A DNA stretch of 64,000 nt from an uncultured Rhodopila sp. (lineage in GTDB: Bacteria > Pseudomonadota > Alphaproteobacteria > Acetobacterales > Acetobacteraceae), in the NCBI RefSeq assembly GCF_903915725.1, contig NZ_CAIWTY010000046.1, positions 26,533-90,532 of the forward strand, given 5' to 3'. The position numbers and the translations under genes were made by a program. How positions within the stretch are numbered: the first letter of the stretch is position 1; every line of letters starts with the position of its first letter. Of the stretch, positions 1 through 9,911 are shown one piece after another. Below the pieces are notes generated by a model that was not told where the DNA came from, made no database searches, and was given only the letters and a program-made list of their open reading frames with translations.

Positions 1-1
1 G

Positions 2-685
2 TCCGATTGCGCGACGGCGATCCAGGCGCTGCGTGGCATGGATGGCGGCCGGGTGGCTGTCGGGGTCATCAGCACGGCGAAGTATTTCGCGCCGTTCGCG
101 CTGGCGGCGTTCCAGCGCAGCTATCCCAACGTCGAGATGCGCATCATCGTCGGCAACCGCTCCGAGATCATTGCCGCGCTGGAGCGGTTCGACCTGGATA
201 TCGCGGTGATGGGCCGACCGCCTGAGCATTTCCAGATCGAGCGCGCCGTCATCGGCGACCATCCGCACGTCATCATCGCGGCGGCCGACCACCGGCTGGT
301 GACGCGAAAGCAGATCCCGCTCGCCGAGGTAGCGCGGGAGGGGTTCCTGCTGCGTGAACCAGGCTCGGGCACGCGCGCCCTGCTGCTCGGGTTGTTCGCC
401 CAGCCCGACCTGCCCATCGGGCCGCGCATGGAGATCGGCAGTAACGAAACGATCAAGCAGGCGGTGATGGCGGGGATGGGGATCGCGCTGCTCTCCGGCC
501 ATACCATCGCGGCGGAGGTGGCGGACGGGCGGCTGGCAGTGCTGGACGTGGAGGGTTTGCCGATTATGCGGCAATGGTTCGTGGTGCGGCGGAGTGAGCG
601 GCGGCTGCTGCCGGCGGCTCAGGCGCTGTGGAACCACCTTATGTTGTCGGGGGCGGATTTTCTGCCGAAGACCAGCGCGACCTGA
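2..685 (+). CDS. cbbR: LysR-family transcriptional regulator, CbbR-like, 5' end missing
   Basis: Only the C-terminal part of a LysR regulator is present; the reading frame is open to the window edge, so the helix-turn-helix and the start lie outside. The visible 227 residues are the periplasmic-binding-protein-like effector domain. Runs such as KYFAPFALAAFQRSYPNVEM, GNRSEIIAALE and the DIAVMGRPPE stretch are what I know from CbbR, the activator of Calvin-cycle (cbb) operons in autotrophic proteobacteria. CbbR usually sits divergently beside the cbb genes it controls, which would place them upstream of this window. Another LysR subfamily cannot be excluded without the missing N-terminus. Confidence 0.8.
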   Translation, partial: SDCATAIQALRGMDGGRVAVGVISTAKYFAPFALAAFQRSYPNVEMRIIVGNRSEIIAALERFDLDIAVMGRPPEHFQIERAVIGDHPHVIIAAADHRLVTRKQIPLAEVAREGFLLREPGSGTRALLLGLFAQPDLPIGPRMEIGSNETIKQAVMAGMGIALLSGHTIAAEVADGRLAVLDVEGLPIMRQWFVVRRSERRLLPAAQALWNHLMLSGADFLPKTSAT

Positions 686-1051
686 TCAGTCGCCCCGCGG
701 CATACGCTGCCCAAGACCCTGCGCAAGCATTGCTACCGCAAGGGCATTGAGGCTGACGCCTTCCTGTCGCGCGCGCTCCGCCAGGCCGCGATGCAGCGAC
801 TTCGGGGTCCGAAGCACCCACTTGCCACTATAGGCTTCAGAGCCTTGGCCCGTCGGAGGTGGGACAGGCCGTCCTGCCTCCTGCATGGCTGCGATCCAGT
901 CGGTTTTGGCATCCTGCCCGTTAATGAGAGCTTCCTCGATCGTTTCCCCATCCGACATGCAACCGGGAAGGTCAGGAAATTCAATCAGGTAGCCGCCGCC
1001 TTCATCAACGGTCAGGGGGCGGATGGTGAACCGGTATTCAATCTCACTCAT
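686..1051 (-). CDS. HicB-family antitoxin-like protein (no HicA partner seen)
   Basis: A 121-residue protein. The N-terminal half has the HicB fold signature (FTIRPLTVDEGGGYLIEFPD, then LPGCMSDGETIEEALING). The C-terminal part (TPKSLHRGLAERARQEGVSL) resembles a ribbon-helix-helix/HicB DNA-binding tail. HicB proteins neutralise the HicA mRNA interferase and repress their own promoter. I chose the ATG at 1051 because GGAG lies 8 bases upstream; a TTG four codons earlier is possible. It runs tail to tail with the cbbR-like gene, with no gap. No HicA-like reading frame is visible upstream or downstream, so it is an orphan antitoxin or a stand-alone HicB-like regulator. Confidence 0.8.
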   Translation of the reverse strand: MSEIEYRFTIRPLTVDEGGGYLIEFPDLPGCMSDGETIEEALINGQDAKTDWIAAMQEAGRPVPPPTGQGSEAYSGKWVLRTPKSLHRGLAERARQEGVSLNALAVAMLAQGLGQRMPRGD

Positions 1052-1284
1052 CACTGGCTCCAATCGAATCGATGAACTGAACGAAACGCTTTATATAGAT
1101 CGGCTTGATGGGGCGGCGCGCCGGGACCGACAGATCCGCCAATCGCGAGGGTTAGCGGGCATCGCCATGAGCGTCTTGCTGGACCTGACCAACGAATGAA
1201 CACTCCGTTTGGTCTCATCCAGTATTGCCAGCGGTCTCACGCAAGGCCCATCAAGGTATTCGGCTGGCAGTCACCACCGGCGCC

Positions 1285-4200
1285 TCACATCGCCGACTCT
1301 CGCCGGACATCACGAGCCTCGTCGCGCAACCGCCGCCCCCGCACCAGCCTCTCCAGCATATCCAGCAGCGCCGCCGACGCTATCGGCTTGGACAGGTAAT
1401 CATCCATCCCGGCCGCGACATAATATTCCCGCGCCCCGGTCATCGCATCGGCGGTCAGCGCAATGATCGGCACCGAACCCTTCGGCGGCGGCAAATCCCG
1501 GATCTGCCGCGTCGCGCCAATGCCATCCAAAATCGGCATCTGCATGTCCATCAGCACCGCATCGAACGTCCCTTCCCGAGCCGCCGCGACGGCTTCGACC
1601 CCATTGCCGGCGATCCGCGCCGAATGCCCGGCATGGGCCAGCATCGCCTGCACCACCCGCTGGTTGATCACGTTGTCCTCCGCCACCAGCACGCTCAGAG
1701 GCAAACGGGCGGTCTTGTCAGCCTCCGAAGCATCCGCCGCAGCGGGAAGCGCACGCCCGAGGCACTCCACCAAATCACGCCGCCGGATCGGCTTTTCCAG
1801 CACCGCATCGAACAGCCCATGCCCCGACGACTTCAGCGACACCATGGCCGCGCAGGTCACCAGAACGATCGCAGGAGCAACCCCGGCCAGCGCCCGGATG
1901 CGCCCGGCCAGCGCCGGCCCGTCGATCTCCGGCATGATCTGGTCCAGGAACACCGCCGCATAGGGCGCACCATCGGCAGCAGCACGCTCGATCGCGCGCA
2001 GCGCCTCGAAACCATCCGGAGCCGAGGCAACCTCCATCCCGAGCGCGCCGAGGTGGCGGCCCATGATCTCCACGTTCATCGGGGTGTCATCGACAATCAG
2101 CGCCTTGCCTCCGTTCAGGCGCGCCGGCGGCCGGAGTTCGGCCGAACCCGCCACCCTGTCGAACGGAACTTCAAACCAGAAGCAGGAACCCGCACCGACA
2201 GTGCTGGTAACGCCGATGCGGCCCCCCATCAGCTCGACAAGCTGACGGCAGATCGCCAGGCCCAGACCGGTGCCGCCATAGCGGCGGGTTACGGAACTGT
2301 CGGCCTGGGTGAATTTGGTGAACAGACGTTCCATCACCTCGGCCGGGATGCCGGTCCCGGTGTCGGTGACCTCGAATCGGAGGTACACCTCGCCCGGTTC
2401 TGCCGGCATCGGCCCCGGCGCGGCGGACGTCACCCGGATCGTGACCCCCCCCTCACGGGTGAACTTGACGCCGTTGCTGACGAGATTCAGCAGCACCTGC
2501 CGCAGCCGCATCGCATCGCCATTCAGCACCGCCGGTAGCCCGGGATCGATGAACGTCGTCAGCGAAATCTCCTTCTCCGCCGCCCGCGCGCTCATCAGTC
2601 CTCCGGCCTGCTCGACAACGCCGGCCAGGTCGAAGTCCAGCGCTTCCAGCTCCATCTTTCCGGCGCCGAGCTTGGAGATGTCGAGAATGTCGTTGATCAC
2701 GGCCAGCAGCGACTCGGCGCTGTCATAGGCCATGCGCGCATATTTGTGCTGCTGCCCGGTCAGGCCGGTTTCCAGCAGCAGGCCGTTCATGCCGATGATA
2801 CCGTTCATCGGGGTGCGGATTTCGTGGCTCATGTTGGCAAGGAATTCGGATTTGGCCTGGTTGGCCGCCTCCGCCTGGTCCTTCGCCGCCAGCAGCAGCC
2901 TGGCGCTGCGGTGGCGCTCGGTCACGTCGGCATAGGTGCGCACCACGCCGCCGCCGGCCAGCGGGATGCTGCGCACTTCGATGACCGTGCCGTCCGGCCG
3001 CTCGCGCTCATAGATGTCCGGCCGGTGCTCGATGCCGCCCTTGCGAACCGTCTCCACAAAGACTTCGCTGCTCCTGACGAACTCCCGGGACCGCAACTGG
3101 TGCGCCAGGATGTCGTCAAACCGGTAGCCGCCCGCCGTCACGTCCGGCGGCAGGTCCAGCAGTTCGACCGCGCGCCTGTTGCACACCGGCACCTGCCGGT
3201 CGGCGGTAACCATCATCAGGCCCTGGTCCATGTTGTCCAGGGTGATCTCCAGAACCCTGGACTTAACGGTCAGCCGGGCCTCGCTCGCCCGCAGGCTGTC
3301 GAGCAGCCTGGCGTTTTCCGCGGCTTCGTGCTCGACGAAGCCGCGCGCCCGGGTCAGGGCCTTCAACGTCCGGTTCTGCCGCCGCAACAGCCGCGCCAAC
3401 AGCAAAGACAAGGCGGCCAGAACGGCGACGAGACCGAAGGTCAGTGCCGCGAAGAACCGCGAACTCCTGCGCCAGTTCGCCAGGAAGGTATCCTCGTCGA
3501 TCGTGATGTTGCTGATCAGCGGATAGCCGTGCAGCCGGCGCGGCGCGACGATGCGCGCCGGTCCGTGACCGCCATCGGGCAGCGGACGTCCCGCGGCGAG
3601 AATGGCGCCGGACGAGAGTCCCGAGCCGAGGACGTCGTGGAATACGCTACGATTAGCGAACGAATCGCCGAGCCATTCCGATCCCAAAGGCTCGCGCGCC
3701 AGCAGGATTCCGTCGCTGCGAAACAACGATATCGTGGCATGCTCGGACAGATCAATCGTCTTGAAGAATTCCTGGAAGAATGAGCAGGAAATGCCGACAA
3801 TCGCAATGCCGATCGGCTGCGCGTTACTGTTGCGTATCTGGCGTGCCAGGAAGAAGGACCATTCGCCGGAGCCGCGGTTGCGGACCGGCATGCTCAGGAA
3901 AGCACCGTCGAAGGATCGCACATGCAATTCGTTGTAATAGTCCCGGTCGGCAACATTTATGGCCGGCAGCGGCGCCGGCCAGAACCGGCTAAAATTGACG
4001 ATGTCTCCATTGAAAGCGACAATGCTGGCAACGTCGATCTGCGGCACCCCGGCAATCCTGTCGCGCAGGGTATCGAACACCGCCCGGGAGGTCATCTGCC
4101 GACGCAGCTCCGCGTCATTCTCGATTCCGGCCGTTTCAACCTGGACCACTATACTTTGCAGCACCAGATCGGCTGCCGTGACCGCCTGGCCGTTATGTTC

Positions 4201-4395
4201 CGCCAGTGTTGTGGAGAGAGCGGATATGTTGCCCCGCCAGGTCTCGATCTCCGACTGACGCGTCTGCAGCACCATCGATGCCGCAATGGCGAGCGTGATC
4301 GCGGCAAGCCCCAGGCCGCCCAGCAGCACGATTCGCGACCTGGCGAATCCGGCCGATGGGCCGTCCGATCCCGCCGGACGGGCATCTTGGTTCAT
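1285..4395 (-). CDS. Hybrid sensor histidine kinase with two receiver domains
   Basis: A 1036-residue membrane-bound hybrid kinase. In order: first membrane helix about 22-43; periplasmic sensor region about 44-312 of the Cache type found in kinases and cyclases; second helix about 313-337; PAS-like domain about 381-497; dimerisation domain with the phospho-accepting His524 in [17 protein letters not shown]; HATPase with the N box ([14 protein letters not shown]) and G boxes ([16 protein letters not shown]). Two receivers follow, with the Asp in [11 protein letters not shown] and in [11 protein letters not shown]. No Hpt domain is attached, so an external Hpt or response regulator should exist. 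The ATG at 4395 follows GGAG; an in-frame start 34 codons earlier has a less plausible leader. The ligand is unknown. Confidence 0.92.
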   Translation of the reverse strand: MNQDARPAGSDGPSAGFARSRIVLLGGLGLAAITLAIAASMVLQTRQSEIETWRGNISALSTTLAEHNGQAVTAADLVLQSIVVQVETAGIENDAELRRQMTSRAVFDTLRDRIAGVPQIDVASIVAFNGDIVNFSRFWPAPLPAINVADRDYYNELHVRSFDGAFLSMPVRNRGSGEWSFFLARQIRNSNAQPIGIAIVGISCSFFQEFFKTIDLSEHATISLFRSDGILLAREPLGSEWLGDSFANRSVFHDVLGSGLSSGAILAAGRPLPDGGHGPARIVAPRRLHGYPLISNITIDEDTFLANWRRSSRFFAALTFGLVAVLAALSLLLARLLRRQNRTLKALTRARGFVEHEAAENARLLDSLRASEARLTVKSRVLEITLDNMDQGLMMVTADRQVPVCNRRAVELLDLPPDVTAGGYRFDDILAHQLRSREFVRSSEVFVETVRKGGIEHRPDIYERERPDGTVIEVRSIPLAGGGVVRTYADVTERHRSARLLLAAKDQAEAANQAKSEFLANMSHEIRTPMNGIIGMNGLLLETGLTGQQHKYARMAYDSAESLLAVINDILDISKLGAGKMELEALDFDLAGVVEQAGGLMSARAAEKEISLTTFIDPGLPAVLNGDAMRLRQVLLNLVSNGVKFTREGGVTIRVTSAAPGPMPAEPGEVYLRFEVTDTGTGIPAEVMERLFTKFTQADSSVTRRYGGTGLGLAICRQLVELMGGRIGVTSTVGAGSCFWFEVPFDRVAGSAELRPPARLNGGKALIVDDTPMNVEIMGRHLGALGMEVASAPDGFEALRAIERAAADGAPYAAVFLDQIMPEIDGPALAGRIRALAGVAPAIVLVTCAAMVSLKSSGHGLFDAVLEKPIRRRDLVECLGRALPAAADASEADKTARLPLSVLVAEDNVINQRVVQAMLAHAGHSARIAGNGVEAVAAAREGTFDAVLMDMQMPILDGIGATRQIRDLPPPKGSVPIIALTADAMTGAREYYVAAGMDDYLSKPIASAALLDMLERLVRGRRLRDEARDVRRESAM

Positions 4396-4570
4396 CAGGC
4401 TTCTCCACGGCGCGCGCCGGCAAAGTAGCACAGGTTCCGCAGATGCACACGTGACGGGTGATTTCAGATGGCAACTATCCGCAAACGCCGAGAGCAATGC
4501 CTTTATGTCACGACCTGCCGGCGGCCATCTCGACGAGAGATAGTTTCGTGACCAACCGTCGCAATGCTTC

Positions 4571-5992
4571 TTAGTGCGAAATTTTCTCCAACTCCAGATT
4601 GCGCGTCCGCGGCCCGAAAATGCCGATCGACAGCACCACCATCAGCATGGCGAAGGCGATCAGGCCGAACACCCCGACCGTGCCGTTGAAATGCGCGAAG
4701 AAAAAACCGATGACGAAGCTGGCAAAGACGGTGCTGATGCGGCTGAAGGCATAGGTGAAGCCGATCGCACGGGCGCGCACCCGGGTCGGGAACAGTTCCG
4801 ACTGGTAGCTGTGGAACGAATAGGACAGCACATTGTTCGACAGTGTGATCAGCACGCCGAACAGGATCAGCAGCGGCATCGTCGATTGCTGGGAGAACAG
4901 CATCCCGAACACGGCGATGCAGACCGCGGCGCCGACCAACTGCCATTTGCGCTCGACCTTGTCGGCAAAGTTCATCGCCAGCAGTGGACCGAACGGATTG
5001 GCGACGGCGATAATGAAGGCGTATTGCAGGCTGTCTTTCAGGTTGATGCCAACCTGCTGGGCGATGATCGTCGGGACCCAGGCGGCGAAGCCATAGAAGC
5101 CGAAGGTCTGGAAGAACTGGAACACCATCAACATGATGGTGCGGGAACGATACGGCGGCTGCCAGATCTCGCGAAACGATCCGCGGGCGGTCAGGTCGTC
5201 CACATCATGCGTGCCGGGCCGCGGCAGGTTCTGGCCACCCAGATCCTGGCGCACCTTGGCCTCGATCCGGGCGGTGATGCCCTCGGCCTCGATCAGGCGG
5301 CCATGCGTGATCAGCCAGCGCGGACTTTCGGGGAGGGCACGCCGCAGGTACCACACCGCCAGCGCACCCAGCGCACCGATGGCGACGACCCAGCGCCAGC
5401 CGTCCCAGCCCATCGGCGCCTTCGGCACCAGGATGTAGGCCAGCAAGGCAACGACGGGCACGACGGCGAACTGGACGCATTGGTTGAAGGCGAAGGCGCG
5501 CCCGCGCATATGTTTCGGCACCAGTTCGGCGATGTAGGTGTCGATGGTGACCAGCTCGACCCCGATGCCGATGCCGGCGATCAGCCGCCACAGGCAGACG
5601 CCGAAGCCGGAGGTCTGGAACGCCATCACCAGCGTCGCCGCGCAATAGGCCAGCATGGAGAAGGTGAAGATCGCCCGCCGCCCGTATTTGTCGGCGACGA
5701 AGCCGAATACCAGCGTGCCGATGAACAGGCCGAAGAAGGTGGAGGCCACGAACAGCGCCGGTCCCGCGAACCACCAGACCGAGACGCCCGCCAGCAGGCC
5801 GGCCTTCACCAGGCCCGGCGCGATGTAGCCGGTGAGGAACAGGTCGTAGAACTCGAACATGCCGCCCAGCGAGAGCAGCGTGACCATCAGCCAGACATGC
5901 CTTGTGGCGGGCAGCCGATCGAGGCGGGCCAGGATTGCGGACGCGGTTTCGTGGTCGTCATCGCGTAGAGTCGTGGCGGCTACCGTGGACAT
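4571..5992 (-). CDS. MFS transporter, sugar/aromatic-acid porter type
   Basis: A 473-residue integral membrane protein with the 12-helix pattern of the major facilitator superfamily. The cytoplasmic loop after helix 2 carries FGFVADKYGRRAIF, the classic G-x-x-x-D-x-x-GRR signature, and the helix 4 region has RLIAGIGIGVELVTIDTYIA. This is the sugar-porter or aromatic acid:H+ symporter branch. Such carriers import small metabolites by proton symport; the substrate cannot be read from the sequence. I chose the ATG at 5992 because a GGGGG stretch precedes it at good spacing. It lies between the hybrid kinase and a small basic protein on the same strand, but the gaps argue against tight co-transcription. 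Confidence 0.88.
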   Translation of the reverse strand: MSTVAATTLRDDDHETASAILARLDRLPATRHVWLMVTLLSLGGMFEFYDLFLTGYIAPGLVKAGLLAGVSVWWFAGPALFVASTFFGLFIGTLVFGFVADKYGRRAIFTFSMLAYCAATLVMAFQTSGFGVCLWRLIAGIGIGVELVTIDTYIAELVPKHMRGRAFAFNQCVQFAVVPVVALLAYILVPKAPMGWDGWRWVVAIGALGALAVWYLRRALPESPRWLITHGRLIEAEGITARIEAKVRQDLGGQNLPRPGTHDVDDLTARGSFREIWQPPYRSRTIMLMVFQFFQTFGFYGFAAWVPTIIAQQVGINLKDSLQYAFIIAVANPFGPLLAMNFADKVERKWQLVGAAVCIAVFGMLFSQQSTMPLLILFGVLITLSNNVLSYSFHSYQSELFPTRVRARAIGFTYAFSRISTVFASFVIGFFFAHFNGTVGVFGLIAFAMLMVVLSIGIFGPRTRNLELEKISH

Positions 5993-6123
5993 GCATCCCC
6001 CCGCGCGGTGCAAACCGCTTTTTCCCTCGGCGGCGGTATTCCCGCCGACTGAAGCATTTTACGCGGGGTCCGGTGCCGCGGCAACGGCTCGGGTTTGGCG
6101 CGGCGACCGGCGCCGGAACGGCC

Positions 6124-6264
6124 TTACTTCGCGGACGGCTTGGCGCCCGGCTTGTGCGTATCCGGCTGCGGCTTGAGGAATGTCGAGGCGGGTGGCGCGA
6201 TCTTCTTGTCCGCCTTCGGTTTCTTGGCCTCACGGTTGCCGTGCTGCTTGTCGCCTTTGCCCAT
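6124..6264 (-). CDS. Small Lys-rich conserved hypothetical protein
   Basis: A 46-residue, strongly basic, probably disordered protein beginning MGKGDKQHGNREAKKPKADK. Short proteins with an MGKG(D/N)K...GN(K/R)EAKKPK opening recur in alphaproteobacterial genomes. I recognise the pattern but know no function for it. The start at 6264 has GGAG about 10 bases upstream, which supports translation of the short form rather than an extended frame. A nucleic-acid-binding role is plausible from its composition only. Confidence 0.6.
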   Translation of the reverse strand: MGKGDKQHGNREAKKPKADKKIAPPASTFLKPQPDTHKPGAKPSAK

Positions 6265-6399
6265 GGTCGTGACTCCGGTGCCGGAGGTTCCGGCGCCTGA
6301 CAAAGCGCCCTTGCGGCACCGAAATGCAAGCAGCAATCGCGGGATCATCTCTTGGCGCCATGCCGCGGCGGGTTATTCTTCGGCGCAGGGAGGCCGCGT

Positions 6400-7458
6400 A
6401 TGCAGAAGCTGACAGTCCTCACCCTGCAGCCCATCGGCGCCGGGGACCGCGCGCGGATCGAAGCCGTCGACCCGGCGATCCGGTTGGCAGATGCCGGCGG
6501 ATGGTTCGACGGCGAATACCGGGAGACATGGCCGGCGTTCACCACCGAGCGTTATCTCGCGCCGGGCGCTTCCGGCCGGGGTTCGCGGGCCGAGCGCGAC
6601 GCCTTGCTGGCGGCGGCGGACGTCATTCTGGGCGGTTGGCCCTACCCGCTCGATTTACGGGCCCGGGCGCCGCGGCTGAGGTGGTTTCACCAGCGGCCGG
6701 CGGGGGCGAGCAACCTGCTGCGCGGCGATCTATGGGGCAGCGGCGTGACGGTGACGACCTCCCGCGGGTTTGCCAACGCGCTGCCGATCGCGGAATACGC
6801 GGTGGCGGGGATCATGCACATCGCCAAGGGCCTGCACCGCGCCGCGGTCGATCGCGAAGCCCGCGTGTTCGATGCGCCGCGCTACCGGCCGCTGCTGCTG
6901 GAGGGCAAGACGGCCTGCGTCGTTGGCGCCGGCGGCATCGGGCAGGAGGTCGGGCGGCTGTGCGCCGCGCTCGGCATGCGGGTGGTGGGCACTCGCCGCA
7001 CCGCGCAGGCCGACGGTGCGCTGCCGGCGGGGTTTCGGGAAATCGGGGGCGCCGCGGCGCTCGACCGGTTCCTGCCGGACAGCGACGTGGTGGCGATCTG
7101 CTGCCAGTGGACGCCGGAGACGGACCGCCTGTTCGACGCCGGCCGGTTCGCCGCGATGAAGCCGGGTGCCATCCTGGTGAATGTGGCGCGGGGCGAGATC
7201 GTCGATGAGGACGCTTTGGCGGAGGCTTTGGCGCGCGATCACCTGCGTGGCGCGGTGCTGGATGTCTATGCCGGGGAGTTCGAGCATCCTCCGCCGGCGC
7301 GGCTGTGGTCCGACCCGCGGGTGCTGATCACGCCCCACATCTCCGCCGGCAGCGACGCCGATCGGCATGGCGGGATCGGGGTGTTTTGCGAGAATTTGCG
7401 GGCGTGGATCGATGGGCGGCCGTTGCGGAACGTTGTCGATTGGGAGCGGGGGTATTAG
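6400..7458 (+). CDS. D-isomer-specific 2-hydroxyacid dehydrogenase
   Basis: A 352-residue NAD(P)-dependent dehydrogenase. The nucleotide-binding fold shows VVGAGGIGQEVGRLC (GxGxxG). The catalytic region has the conserved Arg in VNVARGEIVDEDAL, then a DVYAGEFE stretch with the Glu, and the catalytic His in ITPHISAG. Family members interconvert 2-oxo acids and D-2-hydroxy acids (glyoxylate/hydroxypyruvate reductase, phosphoglycerate dehydrogenase and relatives). There is no ACT domain, so it is not a regulated SerA. GGGAGG lies 7 bases before the ATG at 6400. It is isolated, and its substrate is unknown. Confidence 0.9.
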   Translation: MQKLTVLTLQPIGAGDRARIEAVDPAIRLADAGGWFDGEYRETWPAFTTERYLAPGASGRGSRAERDALLAAADVILGGWPYPLDLRARAPRLRWFHQRPAGASNLLRGDLWGSGVTVTTSRGFANALPIAEYAVAGIMHIAKGLHRAAVDREARVFDAPRYRPLLLEGKTACVVGAGGIGQEVGRLCAALGMRVVGTRRTAQADGALPAGFREIGGAAALDRFLPDSDVVAICCQWTPETDRLFDAGRFAAMKPGAILVNVARGEIVDEDALAEALARDHLRGAVLDVYAGEFEHPPPARLWSDPRVLITPHISAGSDADRHGGIGVFCENLRAWIDGRPLRNVVDWERGY

Positions 7459-7571
7459 CCTGTGGTTCGATTGCTGCAACCGTTCGGCGGCACCGCTGTC
7501 TGCGGCTCGGCCACCGGACGCGACACCTACGCAAAAGCCGGAACATTAACAACGGCCATCGACCGGAGTTT

Positions 7572-7929
7572 TCATTCCGGGTCCAGTTCATCCTGCATCG
7601 CCTGGTCGAACGTCCAGGGGCAGGCAGCGGCGAACGTGCTCTCCGGCAAACCGGTTTCCCGCTCGGCCATCAGTACCGCGTCGCCATAGGCATCCGCGAG
7701 GATGGCATTAAGAACGGCACCGAGGCCCGGGTTCTGGGCGAGCACGCGGGCGGTGCGGCGGCGCTGCTCGGGGATGGTCAGGCGCCAGCTGGTTGCGCTC
7801 GCTGCGTCCCATGCTCTCGATTTCCTCGGCGATATGGGCAACGTCGGCGGCCGGCAGCTTGCCGGCGGGCAGCAGCTCCGCCTGCTCCCGCGTCCAGGCG
7901 TAAAAGTCGGTTTCGTACAGATCCGGCAT
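7572..7929 (-). pseudogene. DUF29 family protein, broken by an internal deletion and frameshift
   Basis: The start at 7929 (GGGAGG upstream) begins a DUF29-like N-terminus (LYETDFYAWTREQAELL, then IAEEIESMGRSERNQL). The C-terminal DUF29 half (SWRLTIPEQRRRTAR, then ETGLPESTFAAACPWTFDQA) continues in a different frame. At about 7790 the two halves meet at AACCAGCTGGCG, where the bases encoding NQL also encode SW in the other frame. The central leucine-rich segment expected between the halves, roughly 25 residues, is missing. A deletion with frame change explains both the shift and the gap. The function of DUF29 is unknown. Confidence 0.75.
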
Positions 7930-8128
7930 CGCTGTCGCCTCCCGGCCGTCCGCAAGAAAAGCATGCGGTTCGGGCCGTTCTGCCGCAAGCGAAACCGGCT
8001 GATACTTTGAGCGGCGCAGGCCCGCCGCGTCACGCGGGGTGGCTGATCGCCGAACAATGCTGCCCGACGAGACGGTTGGGCCGCTTCGTGGCAACGCCCG
8101 CTTAGTAAGCCGCTGATTCAAGGGAAAA

Positions 8129-8205
8129 TGGCGCGCCCGGAAAGACTCGAACTTCCAACCCCCAGATTCGTAGTCTGGTGCTCTATCCAATTGAGCTACG
8201 GGCGC
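8129..8205 (-). tRNA. tRNA-Arg (anticodon ACG)
   Basis: The minus strand folds as a full cloverleaf. A 7-bp acceptor stem GCGCCCG/CGGGCGC, discriminator G and an encoded CCA end at 8129. The D arm holds AGCTCAATTGGATAGAGCA; the anticodon stem CCAGA/TCTGG encloses loop CTACGAA with anticodon ACG (positions 8169-8171). The T loop is TTCGAGT. ACG is normally edited to ICG by TadA and reads CGU/CGC/CGA arginine codons. Confidence 0.97.
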
Positions 8206-8656
8206 CGCGTGGGAGGGGGGATGTAGCCGAACCCCCGCCCGGTATCAACCCCTTCGTGGAAAGAAACCGCACAAAGCCAGAGTATTTTTTAGATTCAGTA
8301 GTTTATACCAATGGGCATGGGGCCGCCCCGCCATGCCGATCGGCGGGTCAAGCCCGGTGATCGGCACCGGTCAGCATCCTCACAATCTGCTGGCGCAACC
8401 GAAGGCGCGGATGGCGGGCCTTCGCCCCATGGGCGTTAAAATAGCGCTCCGGCGTCGCGCTTCCCGTCATGCCGACGCAGGTCGGCATCCACGCCTTTGG
8501 CCGGGTCATGCACCGCAAGGCGTGGGTGGTGCGCCTTCGCGCACCATGACGATGGGACGCCAGCCGGCCCGAAAGCAGCGTAATTTAACGCCTATGGGGC
8601 CTTCGCCCGCCATGACGATGTGCGGCAGTCGAGCCCCAACCCGCAGGAGCGCGACA
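8206..8656. repeat. Intergenic stretch holding four REP-like hairpin copies
   Basis: No gene is supported here. Copies of a REP-like palindrome lie at about 8407-8437, 8466-8499, 8515-8550 and 8585-8619. The middle two are in opposite orientation, a BIME-like pair. Their stems differ (GCCGAC/GTCGGC in one, GTGCGC/GCGCAC in the next), but the outer flanks GTCAT and CCACGCCTTTG are largely kept. The stretch separates tRNA-Arg from the MgtE-N/CBS gene. A short AT-rich patch at about 8281-8310 may be a terminator or promoter remnant, but I cannot show it. Confidence 0.75.
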
Positions 8657-9907
8657 TCAGTTCCGGTGCTGCAAGTCCATCACGTCGCGGTACGGGATCG
8701 CGCCCATCATCAGCTCCGCGTCATCGACGATCGGAATCGCGCGAAAGCTGTAACGCGCGAACAGCTTCGCCGCCTCTTTCACGGTCGCGCCAGTGTTCAG
8801 CGTCACCAAATTCGTGGTCATCACGTCCGCCAGCCGATCGGCCGGTTCGGCCTGCATGATCTCCTTGATATCGAGCACGCCAATCAACCGCCGGGTCTCG
8901 TCGAGCACATAGACATACATCACCACGTCGGCGTCCTTGGCCACGATGCGGTAGTCATCCAGGACCTGCCGGATGGTCGTCTCCGGCGGGAAGGTGATCA
9001 CATGGGTCGTCGCAAAATGCACGATCGTATCGTCGTGGTGCTCCAGCAGATGCTGGATCTTGCGCGCCTCCTCGGTGTCGATCAGTTCGAGGATGTCGTC
9101 GACATCAGGCGCCGGCAGCACGGCCAGGATGTCCGCCGCCTGCGCCGGACTCATGTCGTTGATCAGTTCGGCCGCCCGCCCGGTATCGAGTGAGGAGATC
9201 AGCTCGCGCTGCACCCGCGGCTCGATTTCCTCCAGGGTGTCGGAGGCATGTTCGGTCTCGAGTTCGTTGAAGATTGCCAGGCGTTCATCCGGGTCGAGCT
9301 CTTCCAGGATGTCGGCCAGGTCCACCGGGTGGATCTCCGGCAGCTTCGCCTTCAGCACGGTCAGCTTGACGTCGCCATGGAAGCCGCTGATGTCCTCCGG
9401 CAGGCGCTGGACATAGGTCCAGGGGATGGTGTCGTCGTTGATGCGGCTGGCGATGGAGCGCAGCAGATCGGCCAGCGGCCGCAGGCCGATGCGGCGCAGG
9501 AAGGCGGCCCGCGAGCAATCCACGTCGGTGGCGTACAGCCGCCCCTGCCGCAGCGCCAGCTTGATGTCGTAGACCACCTCGACCTCGTCGTCGTCGCAGT
9601 CGAGCACCTTCTTGTCCAGCAGGTGGTCCTTCAGGCAGACCTGCCCCTCCGCCGGTTCGCCCTTCACCTCGGCGGTGGTGGCCGCGTCGATCAGCAGGCG
9701 AGGCGTCAGCTCCGTCACCTTCGACCACGGCACCAGCAGCGACTTGTGCCCGAACGGCCGCTTGACCAGGGCGTGCGTGACCTCCGGGATCTTGCCCTGC
9801 TCGGTGACGACCAGGTCCGCCAGTTTGCCGATCTTCTTGCCGGCGATCACGGCGGGTACCCCGATGAGGTCGCTCAGCAAATAGCTGCGCTCGATCTGCA
9901 TGTTCAT
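8657..9907 (-). CDS. PRC-barrel / MgtE N-domain / CBS protein (putative Mg2+ sensor subunit)
   Basis: A soluble 416-residue protein. The N-terminus (SYLLSDLIGVPAVIAGKKIG, then LLVPWSKV) looks like a PRC-barrel. A superhelical MgtE intracellular domain follows (HPVDLADILEELDPDERLAI, then MSPAQAADILAVLPAPDVDD). Two CBS motifs close it (TTIRQVLDDYRI and MTTNLVTLNTGATVKEAAKL). In the MgtE magnesium channel these cytosolic domains sense Mg2+ and gate the pore, but no transmembrane pore is present here. The gene lies directly downstream of a 64-residue membrane protein and an NRAMP-like transporter, so I infer it senses the cation for that carrier. The ATG at 9907 has only a weak ribosome-binding site, suggesting coupling to the gene before it. 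Confidence 0.85.
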   Translation of the reverse strand: MNMQIERSYLLSDLIGVPAVIAGKKIGKLADLVVTEQGKIPEVTHALVKRPFGHKSLLVPWSKVTELTPRLLIDAATTAEVKGEPAEGQVCLKDHLLDKKVLDCDDDEVEVVYDIKLALRQGRLYATDVDCSRAAFLRRIGLRPLADLLRSIASRINDDTIPWTYVQRLPEDISGFHGDVKLTVLKAKLPEIHPVDLADILEELDPDERLAIFNELETEHASDTLEEIEPRVQRELISSLDTGRAAELINDMSPAQAADILAVLPAPDVDDILELIDTEEARKIQHLLEHHDDTIVHFATTHVITFPPETTIRQVLDDYRIVAKDADVVMYVYVLDETRRLIGVLDIKEIMQAEPADRLADVMTTNLVTLNTGATVKEAAKLFARYSFRAIPIVDDAELMMGAIPYRDVMDLQHRN

Positions 9908-9911
9908 GGCG

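Noticed and set aside
2746..3783. 345-codon plus-strand frame opposite the hybrid kinase
   Set aside because: Antisense frame of a GC-rich gene; Arg/Gln/His-rich composition, no motif and no ribosome-binding site.
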